Below, one piece after another: positions 52,533-61,689 of a DNA stretch of 64,000 bases; position 1 is the first letter of the stretch; each line of letters starts with the position of its first letter. This DNA comes from Candidatus Woesearchaeota archaeon (GTDB lineage Archaea > Nanoarchaeota > Nanoarchaeia > Woesearchaeales > JAGVZT01). Both the position numbers and the translations under genes were made by a program. A model generated the notes under the pieces. That model did not search any database. It was not told where the DNA came from and saw nothing but the letters and a program-made list of their open reading frames with translations. The stretch spans positions 186,001-250,000 of the forward strand of contig JAFCGF010000002.1 of the NCBI GenBank assembly GCA_017608295.1, read 5' to 3'.

Positions 52533-54263
52533 ATGATAAAGATATCGCCATCATTGATGTGCGCAAATCAGTTACAGATGATGAAAAACATCGTCTCCCT
52601 GCTCAAGCTAAATGTGGATATGCTTCACTTTGATGTCATAGATGGCATGTTCGCCAAAAACCTTGCCCTCAATATCGAAATTATCAGGGAGACAAGAAAA
52701 CTGACGCGCATCCCGCTGGATGTCCACCTCATGGTAGAAAAGCCAAGCCAATACTTCGGCAAGCTCACTGACGCCGGTGTGGACATCATCGTATTCCATT
52801 TGGAAAGCAGTGAAGACATCATGGAGAACATCAAGCACCTCAGGAAATGTAACGTCAGCGCCGGACTGGCTCTGGCTCCTGAGACCCCTTGGCAGAAGCT
52901 GATTCCCTACCTTAAGCATATTGAGTATGTGTTGCCTCTCAGTGTGGTGCCTGGATTCAGTGGAAGCGCGTTCAAGGAATCGAGCATTGAAAAGATAAAT
53001 AGCATCTATTCAGCCATCCAATCTCAGAAACTCAACGTGAAGATTATCGCGGATGGTGCCCTCAGGCTTGAGCATGTTGAGCCCCTATACAATGCTGGCG
53101 TGGACATTGTGGTGGCAGGCACATCTATGCTCTTCAACGAAGAAGGATTTAGTAAGAATCTCGAGAAGTTCAGGAGCATCAAAGATAAACTCGACCCGAA
53201 GATGAGGACGGTCCGCAACATCACATTTGACAATAGTCATAAGAAAAACAAGGCAGCAGTCCTTGAGGATGTCAAGAAACTAAAGCTCAAGAACAAGGAG
53301 CTGAGACCCCTCAAATCAGATGAAGTTCTGGTCAAAGTGATGAGCTCAGGCATCTGCGGCTCAGACCTCATCAGAGTATATGAAAAAGGCATGTACAGCG
53401 AGAACCTCGTGCCCGGCCATGAGTTCTCTGGGATAGTTGTCGATGCGCCCGCTGACGGAGAGCAGCTCCTGAACAAGCGCGTCACTGTGTTCCCGCTCAT
53501 CCCGTGCAAGGAGTGCCATTCCTGTATCACAAACAATTACAATCTCTGTGAAAATTACAGTTATCTTGGCTCAAGGACTGATGGCGGGTTTGCGCAGTAT
53601 ACGATTGTACCTCGGGATAATGTGTTTATCCTGCCTGATAATGTTACTTTTGACGAGGGCGCCCTTATTGAGCCGCTGGCAGTGGCATACAGGGGTGTAT
53701 CCAAAATCCCAAATATATTCAACGCAGACGTCCTTGTCCTCGGACTCGGGCCCATCGGCCTGCTCGCAGGTATGATAGCAAAACGCCTTGGAGCGAAGGG
53801 CGTGCATGGCATAGACCGAAATGAGCACAAGCGGGACACCGCGCTCTCGGTCGACTTTGACTCTGCATTCTCTATTGATGATGTGCCCGAGACGCGTTAC
53901 AATAGCCTTCTGGAATGCAGCGGCTCATCTGAGCTTCTGGACACATTTATCCATTCAATCAAGAAAGGAGGCTCCATTCTGCTCCTTGGTAATCACGAGA
54001 AGGAATTAAGCCTCAGACCAAAAACAGTCTCTCACACCCTCCGCTCTGAACTGACTATGTATACTTCATGGAACTCAAACACTGCCAATCCCCTGTCAAA
54101 TGACTGGAAAACTGTCATTGACATGCTGGGGAAGAAAGAGATTGATGTAAATCCCCTTATCACTCATCGCTACACTATAGATGATATCAAAAAGGCGTTT
54201 GACGATATGAAGAACAAGAAAATCAATGCTGTGAAGGTTCTCATAAAGCCAAATGAGAGCTAG
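52533..54263 (+). CDS. Ribulose-phosphate 3-epimerase fused to zinc dehydrogenase (TarJ-like)
   Basis: One chain of 576 residues with two enzymes. Residues 1-~225 are ribulose-phosphate 3-epimerase: ISPSL, metal ligands H32, D34 (LHFDVIDG), H65 (VHLMV) and D174 (ADGAL). Residues ~235-576 are a medium-chain zinc dehydrogenase: GICGSDL, GHEFSG, structural-zinc CKECHSC...C and the NAD(P) site GLGPIGLLAG. All key residues are present. A dehydrogenase of this type (TarJ) reduces ribulose 5-phosphate to ribitol 5-phosphate, so the fusion could channel xylulose-5-P to ribitol-5-P; the actual substrate is inference. It is followed by a TIM-barrel isomerase and a nucleotidyltransferase. Confidence 0.9.
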   Translation: MIKISPSLMCANQLQMMKNIVSLLKLNVDMLHFDVIDGMFAKNLALNIEIIRETRKLTRIPLDVHLMVEKPSQYFGKLTDAGVDIIVFHLESSEDIMENIKHLRKCNVSAGLALAPETPWQKLIPYLKHIEYVLPLSVVPGFSGSAFKESSIEKINSIYSAIQSQKLNVKIIADGALRLEHVEPLYNAGVDIVVAGTSMLFNEEGFSKNLEKFRSIKDKLDPKMRTVRNITFDNSHKKNKAAVLEDVKKLKLKNKELRPLKSDEVLVKVMSSGICGSDLIRVYEKGMYSENLVPGHEFSGIVVDAPADGEQLLNKRVTVFPLIPCKECHSCITNNYNLCENYSYLGSRTDGGFAQYTIVPRDNVFILPDNVTFDEGALIEPLAVAYRGVSKIPNIFNADVLVLGLGPIGLLAGMIAKRLGAKGVHGIDRNEHKRDTALSVDFDSAFSIDDVPETRYNSLLECSGSSELLDTFIHSIKKGGSILLLGNHEKELSLRPKTVSHTLRSELTMYTSWNSNTANPLSNDWKTVIDMLGKKEIDVNPLITHRYTIDDIKKAFDDMKNKKINAVKVLIKPNES

Positions 54264-54271
54264 GTGCCACA

Positions 54272-55219
54272 ATGAGTGACGTGAAGCTTGGCATCAATAC
54301 GGGCTTTGCGCTGAACCGCTATCCCTCTCCTGAACAGTGGATGAAAATTATTGGTGAGGAACTCGGCCTACATTATGTCCAGCTCACCGCGGACCTCATC
54401 AACCCATCCTTAGGTGAAAGCATTATCCAAGACCATATCAAAAGGATAAACAAGCTCAGGAAAGAATATGACCTCACTATCGAGAGCGTCATGACAGGAG
54501 CCTTCACACGGGTCAATCATTTCTCGCATCCTGACCCGACAGTCAGGAGGTTCTGGAAGGACTGGTTCAGGAAGCTTGCTGATATCACTGTTGCCATTGG
54601 AGCGAACCACCTCTCTAGCCACTTTGGCATTATGTGCTATGAAGACCTCCATGATGGAAAGAAAAGGGAGGCAACAGAAAATGAGACTATTGCTGCGTGG
54701 AAGGAACTCGGCGAATATGGAAAGCAGATAGGGCTTGAATCATTGAGTTGGGAGCCCATGTCTATCGCTAGGGAATACGGGGAGAGCCTGGGCGAAACTC
54801 GCAGGATACAGGACAAGCTGGTAGGAAGTGCGATACCCATCCGGCTTTGCCTTGACGTGGATCATGGTGACGTGACCTCAGCCAATCCCGATGATACTGA
54901 TTATCACAAATGGATCGTGGCATTCCACAGCCAGACATCTCACATCCATATCAAGCAGTCGCTGCTCGACAAGAGCTCCCACAGGCCATTCATAGCCGAA
55001 TACAACAAGATAGGCAGGGTAAAACCGGAAGAGCTGCTCCGCACTCTCAAGGAGAGCGCGGGAGGGAAAGAGCACATGCCAATTCTCGTGCTCGAGCTCT
55101 CATTCAGGGAGCGGGAGCCTACAGACAGCCTCGTGCTTGAGCACCTGAAAGAATCCACAGCCTACTGGAAAGAGGGGATAAAAACTTACGAAACACCTAA
55201 GGAATATCCAAACATTTAA
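54272..55219 (+). CDS. Sugar phosphate isomerase/epimerase-like TIM barrel
   Basis: A 315-residue AP-endonuclease-2-fold protein. Candidate metal ligands along the strands are SLSWEPMS near residue 155, CLDVDHGD near 190, HIHIKQS near 228 and the late VLELSF near 275. Enzymes of this type interconvert ketoses and aldoses or epimerise them. It is eight bases after the fusion gene and 64 before the nucleotidyltransferase, so the three probably feed one activated polyol or sugar. The exact substrate is unknown. Confidence 0.85.
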   Translation: MSDVKLGINTGFALNRYPSPEQWMKIIGEELGLHYVQLTADLINPSLGESIIQDHIKRINKLRKEYDLTIESVMTGAFTRVNHFSHPDPTVRRFWKDWFRKLADITVAIGANHLSSHFGIMCYEDLHDGKKREATENETIAAWKELGEYGKQIGLESLSWEPMSIAREYGESLGETRRIQDKLVGSAIPIRLCLDVDHGDVTSANPDDTDYHKWIVAFHSQTSHIHIKQSLLDKSSHRPFIAEYNKIGRVKPEELLRTLKESAGGKEHMPILVLELSFREREPTDSLVLEHLKESTAYWKEGIKTYETPKEYPNI

Positions 55220-55283
55220 GAGAGAAAAATCAAATTCAAGGGAGAAATAGGCGGCACATACCTACAATCTTAGGGCTCACGTA

Positions 55284-56867
55284 ATGGCACAGAACACGAA
55301 AGTCGTCATCCCCATGGCGGGAAAATCGAAACGGTTTGGGGGATTCCTCTCACCAAAGCCGCTCATTGAGATAGATGGCAAGCCCATGATAGAACACGTC
55401 GTGGACTATTTTCCCCGAAATACGAAGTTCATCTTCATCTGCCTGGACGAGCATCTCAAGAGCACCCCAATGAAGCAGGTTCTGGAGCGAGTTGCACCTG
55501 ACGGGATAATTATTTCCGTTCCTGAAAAAATGCTACGTGGTCCGGCATACACCTGCCTGGCAGCATTCGAACATGTGGACGATGATGAACCGCTCTTCAT
55601 CAATTATTGCGATCTCATCCAGCAGTGGGACGAGAAAGAATTTTTAAAAAAAATAGATCAGAAGAAGCCAGATGGCGCCATAGTGACTTTCAAGGGCTTC
55701 CACCCAGCCTCACTTGGTGACACCCACTATTGCTATCTCAAGGTCAATAAGAAAGGGTACGTTACGGACTTGAAAGAAAAACAGAGCTTCACAGATAACA
55801 GGATGGAAGAGCCTGCTTCGACGGGCACATATTACTTTGCCTCCGGCAAGCTCTTCAAGAAGTATGTCAAGAAGCTTGTCTCTGATGACAGGAACGCAGT
55901 CAATGGGGAGTTCTACATGAGTCTTCCCTACCTGCTCATGCTCAAGGATAAGCTAAAAATTCTCTCGTTCGATGTGGAGAAGTTCATCTGCCTCGGAACG
56001 CCCCGTGACTATGGGCTCTACCGTTTCTGGTCTGAGTTTTTCGAAAGTAATTCCCCAAGGTTCATCCAGTTTGATAACATTGACCTCAAGATGACCAATA
56101 TCTTCCCGCTAGCTGGTCCAGATCGAGAGTTTAAGAAAATGGGATATGATATGCCTAACTTTATGATACCCGTCATGAACCGCACACTCATAGAATATTC
56201 CTTCAGGTCAAACCCCCGTGGGATAAGGAACCTCTTTATCGGATTAGAGAAAGATAAGGGCTATTTCAAGCAACTAGACCTATTCAATCAGCATGATTCC
56301 GAAGTACATTTCTTGGAAAAACCGCTGAATGGCAATGCTGCTTCAATTTATGAAGTCAGGGATAAAGTCGACCAAAAGAAACCTCTCTGCATCTGTGGCT
56401 CGACATACATCCTCGACTACAATGAAAGAAGAATGTTAAATCTCATGGAAAAAAGCGACATAGACATCATATTGTTCTCACACTCCCATCATGAATGCGT
56501 GTTGCGAGATCCAAATTTCCACACTTATGTAAAACTTAAGAACAACATTGAAGTCGAGCACATCACCGAAAAAAAGGGACCGATTTCCGACAACCCGTAC
56601 CTGGATCAGGCAATGACCGGGACAGCAATATTCAAGAAGGGGGAAGATCTCTTCAATACCATAAAGATGGAAATAGATAAAGCGACGGGAGAGAAACTTT
56701 ACTATCTCACCTGCATTAATAATCTCCTACCCGAAAGAAAGGCAGTCATTTTTGAAGTAGACAAACTAATTCTCCTCAGTAAGATAATGGGCCTAAAGGA
56801 ATTCACCTACTGGCAGGATTATTTCGATAAGAGAGGATATCACCCATACTCTAAGATATTACAATAA
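55284..56867 (+). CDS. Tandem nucleotidyltransferase-like protein
   Basis: A 527-residue protein with two related Rossmann-type NTP-transferase halves. The first (~1-250) begins VVIPMAGKSKRFGGF and has KPLIEIDGKPMIEHVVDYF, close to active sugar nucleotidyltransferases, with D-x-D-like sites further on. The second (~255-527) starts FPLAGPDREFKKMGYDMPNF, lacks the clear glycine-rich lysine signature, and may be regulatory or degenerate. It would activate a phosphorylated sugar or polyol, possibly as a CDP derivative. It ends the plus-strand set. Confidence 0.85.
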   Translation: MAQNTKVVIPMAGKSKRFGGFLSPKPLIEIDGKPMIEHVVDYFPRNTKFIFICLDEHLKSTPMKQVLERVAPDGIIISVPEKMLRGPAYTCLAAFEHVDDDEPLFINYCDLIQQWDEKEFLKKIDQKKPDGAIVTFKGFHPASLGDTHYCYLKVNKKGYVTDLKEKQSFTDNRMEEPASTGTYYFASGKLFKKYVKKLVSDDRNAVNGEFYMSLPYLLMLKDKLKILSFDVEKFICLGTPRDYGLYRFWSEFFESNSPRFIQFDNIDLKMTNIFPLAGPDREFKKMGYDMPNFMIPVMNRTLIEYSFRSNPRGIRNLFIGLEKDKGYFKQLDLFNQHDSEVHFLEKPLNGNAASIYEVRDKVDQKKPLCICGSTYILDYNERRMLNLMEKSDIDIILFSHSHHECVLRDPNFHTYVKLKNNIEVEHITEKKGPISDNPYLDQAMTGTAIFKKGEDLFNTIKMEIDKATGEKLYYLTCINNLLPERKAVIFEVDKLILLSKIMGLKEFTYWQDYFDKRGYHPYSKILQ

Positions 56868-56880
56868 CATCAACCCGCCG

Positions 56881-56999
56881 CTCGACCCTATCCTCCGGCT
56901 AAAGCCAGTGGTATTGCGGGTCTCGCAATTCATAGGCGAGTTGATGGAATTGAAAACGTCGCGCTAAAGCGCGAGGTATTAAACCAGGACGTTTTCAAT
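56881..56999. repeat. Two adjacent branched-hairpin structures
   Basis: Structure A: CTCG-AC-CCTAT (56881-56891) pairs with ATAGGCGAG (56932-56940), enclosing GGC-TAAA-GCC (56897-56906) and ATTGCG/CGCAAT (56913-56929). Structure B: ATTGAAAACGTC (56949-56960) pairs perfectly with GACGTTTTCAAT (56988-56999), enclosing CGCGC-TAAA-GCGCG (56960-56973) and GGT/ACC (56975-56985). This is the same plan as 26551-26635: outer stem with small-loop arms. It lies between the nucleotidyltransferase gene and a truncated radical SAM gene. Confidence 0.65.
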
Positions 57000-57100
57000 A
57001 ATTTTATCGTAGGAAACAGCATGTAACGGTAAAGTATTTATGTGATACACCAGACCATCTTCCTGCTGCGTAAAATATTGAGAAGGGTATTGGTGTCGTG

Positions 57101-57364
57101 ATGAGAATTGCTTTAATATGGCCGTTGGGGTTTAATCCTGGATATGTTATGCCCGTTCCATTTGGATATCTAAAAAGCAACGTTGACAACAATAAGCATG
57201 AGATAAAGATTGTCGACTGCGCTCTTTTGAGAATGGACAGCACATCAAAAGAATTGCGAAGGATGTTGGAAGAATTAAAACCAGATGTTGTCGGGACCTC
57301 GTGTTGGTCAATGAACTACGGGGAAGCTCAAGAAATCAATCAAAAGGTGCTTCAAAATGACTGA
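57101..57364 (+). pseudogene. Truncated B12-radical SAM protein, N-terminal part only
   Basis: The first ~87 codons of a cobalamin-binding radical SAM protein (IALIWPLGFNPGYVMPVPFGYL), ending at TGA before any radical SAM motif. Full-length family members run 400-550 residues, so this is a broken gene or a separate B12-domain protein. Its end overlaps the start of the next, complete gene by eight bases. The gene has a TATA-like word near 57032-57041. Confidence 0.6.
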
Positions 57365-58895
57365 CATAATCCTTCTTCAAACCAGATTCGGATATTGGGA
57401 GATTATTGGGGCACGGACACCAACTGCCCTATTGAGTATAGCTGCGACACCATGTAAGAGGGGTTACAAGGTTGTCCTCATTGACCAAAGGATAAATCCT
57501 AATTGGAAGAGTAAAGTAAGAAAACATATCTCTGCAGGCGCGAAGATTGTGTGTTTGACTGCAATCATAGGTGAGCAGATAAAGCATATGATGGAAGCCT
57601 CTAAATTCGTCAAATCATTGAATCAGGATGTCCTTATCTTCCTGGGGGGAAGTTGGGCACAAACTGACCCGGAGACGTGTTTGCAGGATTCGAATGTCGA
57701 TGTGGTCTGCTATGGAGAGGGTGATTATCTCCTGCCTGAATTGATGGCCTACTGTGAAGGAAAAAAGAAGATTGAAGATATCCTCGGAATCGTTTATCGG
57801 ACTAAAAACGGGGTTATTAAGAGAAACCCCCCCAAGCCATTAATCAAGAATCTTGACGACCTCCCAAAGCTACCTTACCACCTTGCTGATTTAAAGGCAT
57901 ATAGTACAATCGGGTTCCGTCCAAATAAGCCCTCCATGGCCCTCACTGTCAGCAGAGGGTGCGGGCACCGTTGTACGTTCTGTTCCATCCCCTGTTTGTA
58001 CGGTAAAAGCTGGAGAAGCCATTCTGTGGGGCGCGTGATGGATGACTTATTCGAATTGGAAACAACATACGGCATAAAAGATTTCCTGTTTCAGGATGAC
58101 AATATAGGTGGCAGCTACAAATGGTTCTCTGAGTTTGTGGGCGCCCTAGCCAAATCTAAAAAAGATTATTACTGGAGTGCCGTAGGAATCAGGGCTCCCA
58201 CGGTATTGAGATTAACGGATAAAGATATGGACAATCTCCTAAATAGTGGTTGTAAAACTCTTGATATAGGTGTAGAATCTGGCAATGAGAGAGTCTTGAA
58301 GTTGATAAAAAAAGACATAACCTTGGAGATGGTCCGGAATGCAAACAAGAAGATGAATAAGTATCCCATCATTGTCAAATACACATTTATGGGGGGATTC
58401 CCAACTGAGAGTGAAAAAGAATATCTTGACACTTTGAATTTCAGAAGATTGCTTCTGAAAGAAAACAAGTATGCTGTCGCCCCAATCTACACATATACTC
58501 CCTTCCCGAAAACGCCCATGTTTGACTTGGCGATTTCTAAGGGTCTCAAGCCCCCCACTACACTTTTAGGTTGGGCAGATTTCAACTATGACACATGGTA
58601 CAAGAAGCACCCCTCTTGGTTGACAAAGAGAATGATTCGCCTGATTGAGAACTCTGTTTTCTTATCCTATTTTGCAGATAAAAACATGAGCTACAAATAT
58701 CCTAATAGCTTGATGAATACACTCTTCAAATTGTACCAACCCATCGCGAAATTCAGATACGACCATAACTTCTACAACTTCATGGTCGAGAAACTGATGG
58801 CAGATGCCCTCATGAGCCTTAATAATAGGATGGATTTGTTCAACAAAGCCCAAAAAGAGCAAACAAAGAAATTAAAAGATGAACAATACTCATGA
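57357..58895 (+). CDS. B12-binding radical SAM protein
   Basis: A 512-residue protein with an N-terminal cobalamin-binding domain to ~residue 150 (VVCYGEGDYLLPEL) and a radical SAM core, CGHRCTFCSIPC near residue 205, then an AdoMet-fold tail with YKHPSW-type aromatic segments. It is complete and ends in a 58892 ATGA overlap with a 24-codon remnant. It looks AT-richer than the flanking glycan genes. A role in methylating or modifying a glycan or lipid is plausible by location. It could be a later insertion together with the truncated gene upstream. Confidence 0.88.
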   Translation: MTDIILLQTRFGYWEIIGARTPTALLSIAATPCKRGYKVVLIDQRINPNWKSKVRKHISAGAKIVCLTAIIGEQIKHMMEASKFVKSLNQDVLIFLGGSWAQTDPETCLQDSNVDVVCYGEGDYLLPELMAYCEGKKKIEDILGIVYRTKNGVIKRNPPKPLIKNLDDLPKLPYHLADLKAYSTIGFRPNKPSMALTVSRGCGHRCTFCSIPCLYGKSWRSHSVGRVMDDLFELETTYGIKDFLFQDDNIGGSYKWFSEFVGALAKSKKDYYWSAVGIRAPTVLRLTDKDMDNLLNSGCKTLDIGVESGNERVLKLIKKDITLEMVRNANKKMNKYPIIVKYTFMGGFPTESEKEYLDTLNFRRLLLKENKYAVAPIYTYTPFPKTPMFDLAISKGLKPPTTLLGWADFNYDTWYKKHPSWLTKRMIRLIENSVFLSYFADKNMSYKYPNSLMNTLFKLYQPIAKFRYDHNFYNFMVEKLMADALMSLNNRMDLFNKAQKEQTKKLKDEQYS

Positions 58896-58966
58896 TTAGA
58901 ACTATCAACAGCCACATTGAGAGGATTTTCATTCTTATCAGTGAGCATGCTATGGTTGGTACCTAG
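58892..58966 (+). pseudogene. Possible truncated gene start, 24 codons
   Basis: An ATG overlapping the radical SAM stop (ATGA) opens MIRTINSHIERIFILISEH then stops at TAG (58964-58966). It reads like the start of a normal gene, translationally coupled to the preceding one, but nothing continues it in another frame. It may mark the edge of a deletion. Confidence 0.35.
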
Positions 58967-58994
58967 GGGGTCTGGTCAACGGGACTTGGCCTCG

Positions 58995-59000
58995 TTTTTT
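58995..59000 (+). terminator. Oligo-T terminator of the radical SAM unit
   Basis: A run of six T on the plus strand about 100 bases after the radical SAM stop, of the kind that stops archaeal RNA polymerase. A perfect hairpin CCAAGC-GGTG-GCTTGG lies just after it (59005-59020). The rest of 58967-59068 holds nothing recognised. Confidence 0.35.
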
Positions 59001-59068
59001 CCCTCCAAGCGGTGGCTTGGTAATCGTTCAGTCATCGCAAATCAGAACTTCTGAGGTTCCATAACATC

Positions 59069-59146
59069 TCACAGCGTATCAATAATGCGCCAACCGTCGT
59101 CCTTCACTAGCCGCCCTGGATTTCTCTTTCTATCCAAAAATGAACT
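59069..59146 (-). pseudogene. Remnant coding tail continuing past the YfhO-like stop
   Basis: After the TGA of the YfhO-like gene, the same minus-strand frame stays open for 25 codons to a second TGA at 59069-59071 and reads RNPGRLVKDDGWRIIDTL at its end, a typical protein C-terminus. It may be the end of another, deleted gene or of a longer form of the YfhO-like protein. The other two paralogues have no such extension. Confidence 0.3.
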
Positions 59147-61552
59147 TCAGGAAGAACTAGTGTATTCTTCCACAGGGATGGACTCTAAGTCCCCTTTTAT
59201 GAGGACATCCTCAAGAGCGCTCTGCTCTGCTGGGATGTCCCGAATATAAATCCTCTTAACGCATGACCTCACCCCCTCAAGATGGAATCCCCCATCAAAA
59301 AGGCATCCAACGGCAGCATTAAAAGGGACGTGACTGTTGATATCGCGCAGGGTCTGTAAAGACAATGCCAGCATAAAAAGAAGAAAGAACCCAAGGGCGA
59401 CTTTCCAGTAAGTCTCTACATAGCTAAGGGTAATGCCCACTGCACGCGCAAGGGGGGCATACAAGATAACAAAGAGGACAACAATAATCAAACACAGTAC
59501 AACGGCATGTTCAAAAGTGCGATTACGATACATGAGCTCCACAGTATTTCTCCCGGCAGAGAGGGTGAAAGTCATTCGGCCGAGGGAATCCCTAAAAAAT
59601 ACGTAAGATTCTCCGTTCACTGTGAGATGAAAATTGGGGTTATGCACTACGCTGACTGTACACTGAGTGTCAGAAATACTCTCTTCGGTGAAGGAAACTC
59701 CATTTTCAAGGAGTTCAAAATCCAGCCACGACGAATCCTCGCATACGACAATGGGCTTCACTGAGGGATTCTCAAGGACGATAATGCGTTCCTCTTCAAA
59801 GTCTTGCATAATTGGAAAATTATCAAATTCGGGATGGTAGGGTAGGGATTCATAAGGAAGAAAGATATATTTCACTCCCCATTCAGACAGCCACTCGGGA
59901 TCGATTCTTAGACCAGTAAGATACTTTGGGAGAGGTATCGCCCTTACATGTGATGTTGAGCGGGGCTCCTGTAAGCCATGGAGTGAGTAAAGGCCCGTGT
60001 AACTGGCGAAATCAAGATGGAAAAAATAATCGGGAAGGTCTGGTTCTGAACTTCTCTCTGCTAAAGCCTCAAGCGTGAATGGGCTTCCTGTCATGTAGGC
60101 AATTATTCGCCCATCAGAAAACTGCTGATAGTGTGACGTCTCTGCGGGTCTCTGCCGGGAGTAATAAGAAAAGGGAGTCCGTGCCGAGTGATACAGATGG
60201 GGCAGCATAAGAATGAGGAATAAGATGAAAAGGACCCGCAAGAACTTGTTCCGTAAAGGTTTATTCTTGCCTGTCAAGAAAACACAGAGGCATTGACTCC
60301 CGAAGAGGACAATGAAGAAATTTGAATAGAGGGCAAACTTGAAGGGATTGAACAGACTGTTCCACACTGGAAGAATGATCATAAGTACATTGAGAAGACC
60401 CCGGTAGCCGAATGATAGTATCGCTGCAATGAGGGCGAGGGTCAGGAAGGGATACTCTATGAAAATCCATCTTCCGTTTCTCCGGAAGAACATTACAGCA
60501 CCCACCACTAAGGATATGAAGAAGATTGAGCCAGTGTAATGGATTAAACCCCAAGAACGTGGTGCCGACCCAAGGGAGGAAAAAACATGAGGTTCACGCG
60601 CGCTGTAGAAAGGATATGGTAGAAGGTTTCCAAAAACGAAATCCATGGGGTGCGACGATAAGGTACATTGAGTGTCTAGATAACGCACCAGACCCCAAGT
60701 GCTACTTCTTACTGTGTCTCGGCTCACACGAAAAATCAATATCCCTAAGGGGAGCGCGATAATGAGAGTCAACACTAAAGAAAGCGCGTAACCAACAAAT
60801 ACTTTGCGGAGTTGGTCTGGACTCATACCCACCCCCCCTGCGAACATTTCACTTTTGGGGACTGAATCCGTGCTCTGGGAGGTGTTCCGACGAAGATTCC
60901 TAAAGATTACTAAAAGGATGAAAAGAAATTCAAAAAACGCGGTGTAGATGAAGTATTGCACATTCCCGGCGTAAAAATACATTCCCCTTATAATGCCCAG
61001 AAGTAAGATTTTCCGTTTTGACGGTTTGTCGAAACTCTCGAGGTGAAGAAGAAAAATGAGGGGAAGGAAGATTGCAGTGGCAGATAGGTGAGACCAAGTT
61101 GAGCCTATGATGAGATATCCCGAAAAAGCATAGGCGAGACCTCCCATGAGAGAAATAAGCTGGGTTGCTCTCAACTTATTCAGGAGGAAGAATGTCGCAA
61201 TAAAAGCAAACAGGAGTTGGAGGCTGACATAGATGTCAATAAAAAGAAAATCATTGTTCAGAATGAAATGTGAGATAAAATATGAAACTGGAGTGAGGGG
61301 ATAAAAGTATTGATAATACCCCATTTCGAGTAAAGGAACTCCTGCAAGCTGGTGCATATTAAAATAAGGCATCTTTCCTGAGAACATCTGGCGAAGGCCA
61401 ATCTGAAGTGAAGGGGCGAATTGAGAGAAATTATCATCCCGGAGGAAGGCATAGGGGTAGGCCACCTGCAGAATAATGAGAAAAACAAGAGAGAGAAATA
61501 TCCCTAAGATGAAATAACGCCACTTCTTACCTCCGCTCTCGCTAGGATTCAT
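59147..61552 (-). CDS. YfhO-like large membrane protein, paralogue 3
   Basis: An 801-residue third paralogue, same plan as those at 44690 and 49551: N-terminal helices, DNFSQFAPSLQ and GKMPYFNMHQLAGVPLLE in the first loop, an outer-face domain around residues 490-700, final helices, and a Cys-containing tail (VGCLFDGG...SCVK). I use the ATG at 61552 because the earlier start at 61564 is TTG. A TATA-like TTAAAAAT lies near 61584-61596. Three diverged copies in one locus imply three different transfer specificities, by inference. Confidence 0.85.
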   Translation of the reverse strand: MNPSESGGKKWRYFILGIFLSLVFLIILQVAYPYAFLRDDNFSQFAPSLQIGLRQMFSGKMPYFNMHQLAGVPLLEMGYYQYFYPLTPVSYFISHFILNNDFLFIDIYVSLQLLFAFIATFFLLNKLRATQLISLMGGLAYAFSGYLIIGSTWSHLSATAIFLPLIFLLHLESFDKPSKRKILLLGIIRGMYFYAGNVQYFIYTAFFEFLFILLVIFRNLRRNTSQSTDSVPKSEMFAGGVGMSPDQLRKVFVGYALSLVLTLIIALPLGILIFRVSRDTVRSSTWGLVRYLDTQCTLSSHPMDFVFGNLLPYPFYSAREPHVFSSLGSAPRSWGLIHYTGSIFFISLVVGAVMFFRRNGRWIFIEYPFLTLALIAAILSFGYRGLLNVLMIILPVWNSLFNPFKFALYSNFFIVLFGSQCLCVFLTGKNKPLRNKFLRVLFILFLILMLPHLYHSARTPFSYYSRQRPAETSHYQQFSDGRIIAYMTGSPFTLEALAERSSEPDLPDYFFHLDFASYTGLYSLHGLQEPRSTSHVRAIPLPKYLTGLRIDPEWLSEWGVKYIFLPYESLPYHPEFDNFPIMQDFEEERIIVLENPSVKPIVVCEDSSWLDFELLENGVSFTEESISDTQCTVSVVHNPNFHLTVNGESYVFFRDSLGRMTFTLSAGRNTVELMYRNRTFEHAVVLCLIIVVLFVILYAPLARAVGITLSYVETYWKVALGFFLLFMLALSLQTLRDINSHVPFNAAVGCLFDGGFHLEGVRSCVKRIYIRDIPAEQSALEDVLIKGDLESIPVEEYTSSS

Positions 61553-61689
61553 AATATCCCACAACCATAGTCTCGGACTGAACTGTTATTTTTAATATTT
61601 GTGCAAGAGTCAGTTAAATTTATAATCGTTTGATTATTACGGTTTGAACGGGCATTTTAAATTGAATACTTATAAGGGGGAGAGATTAC

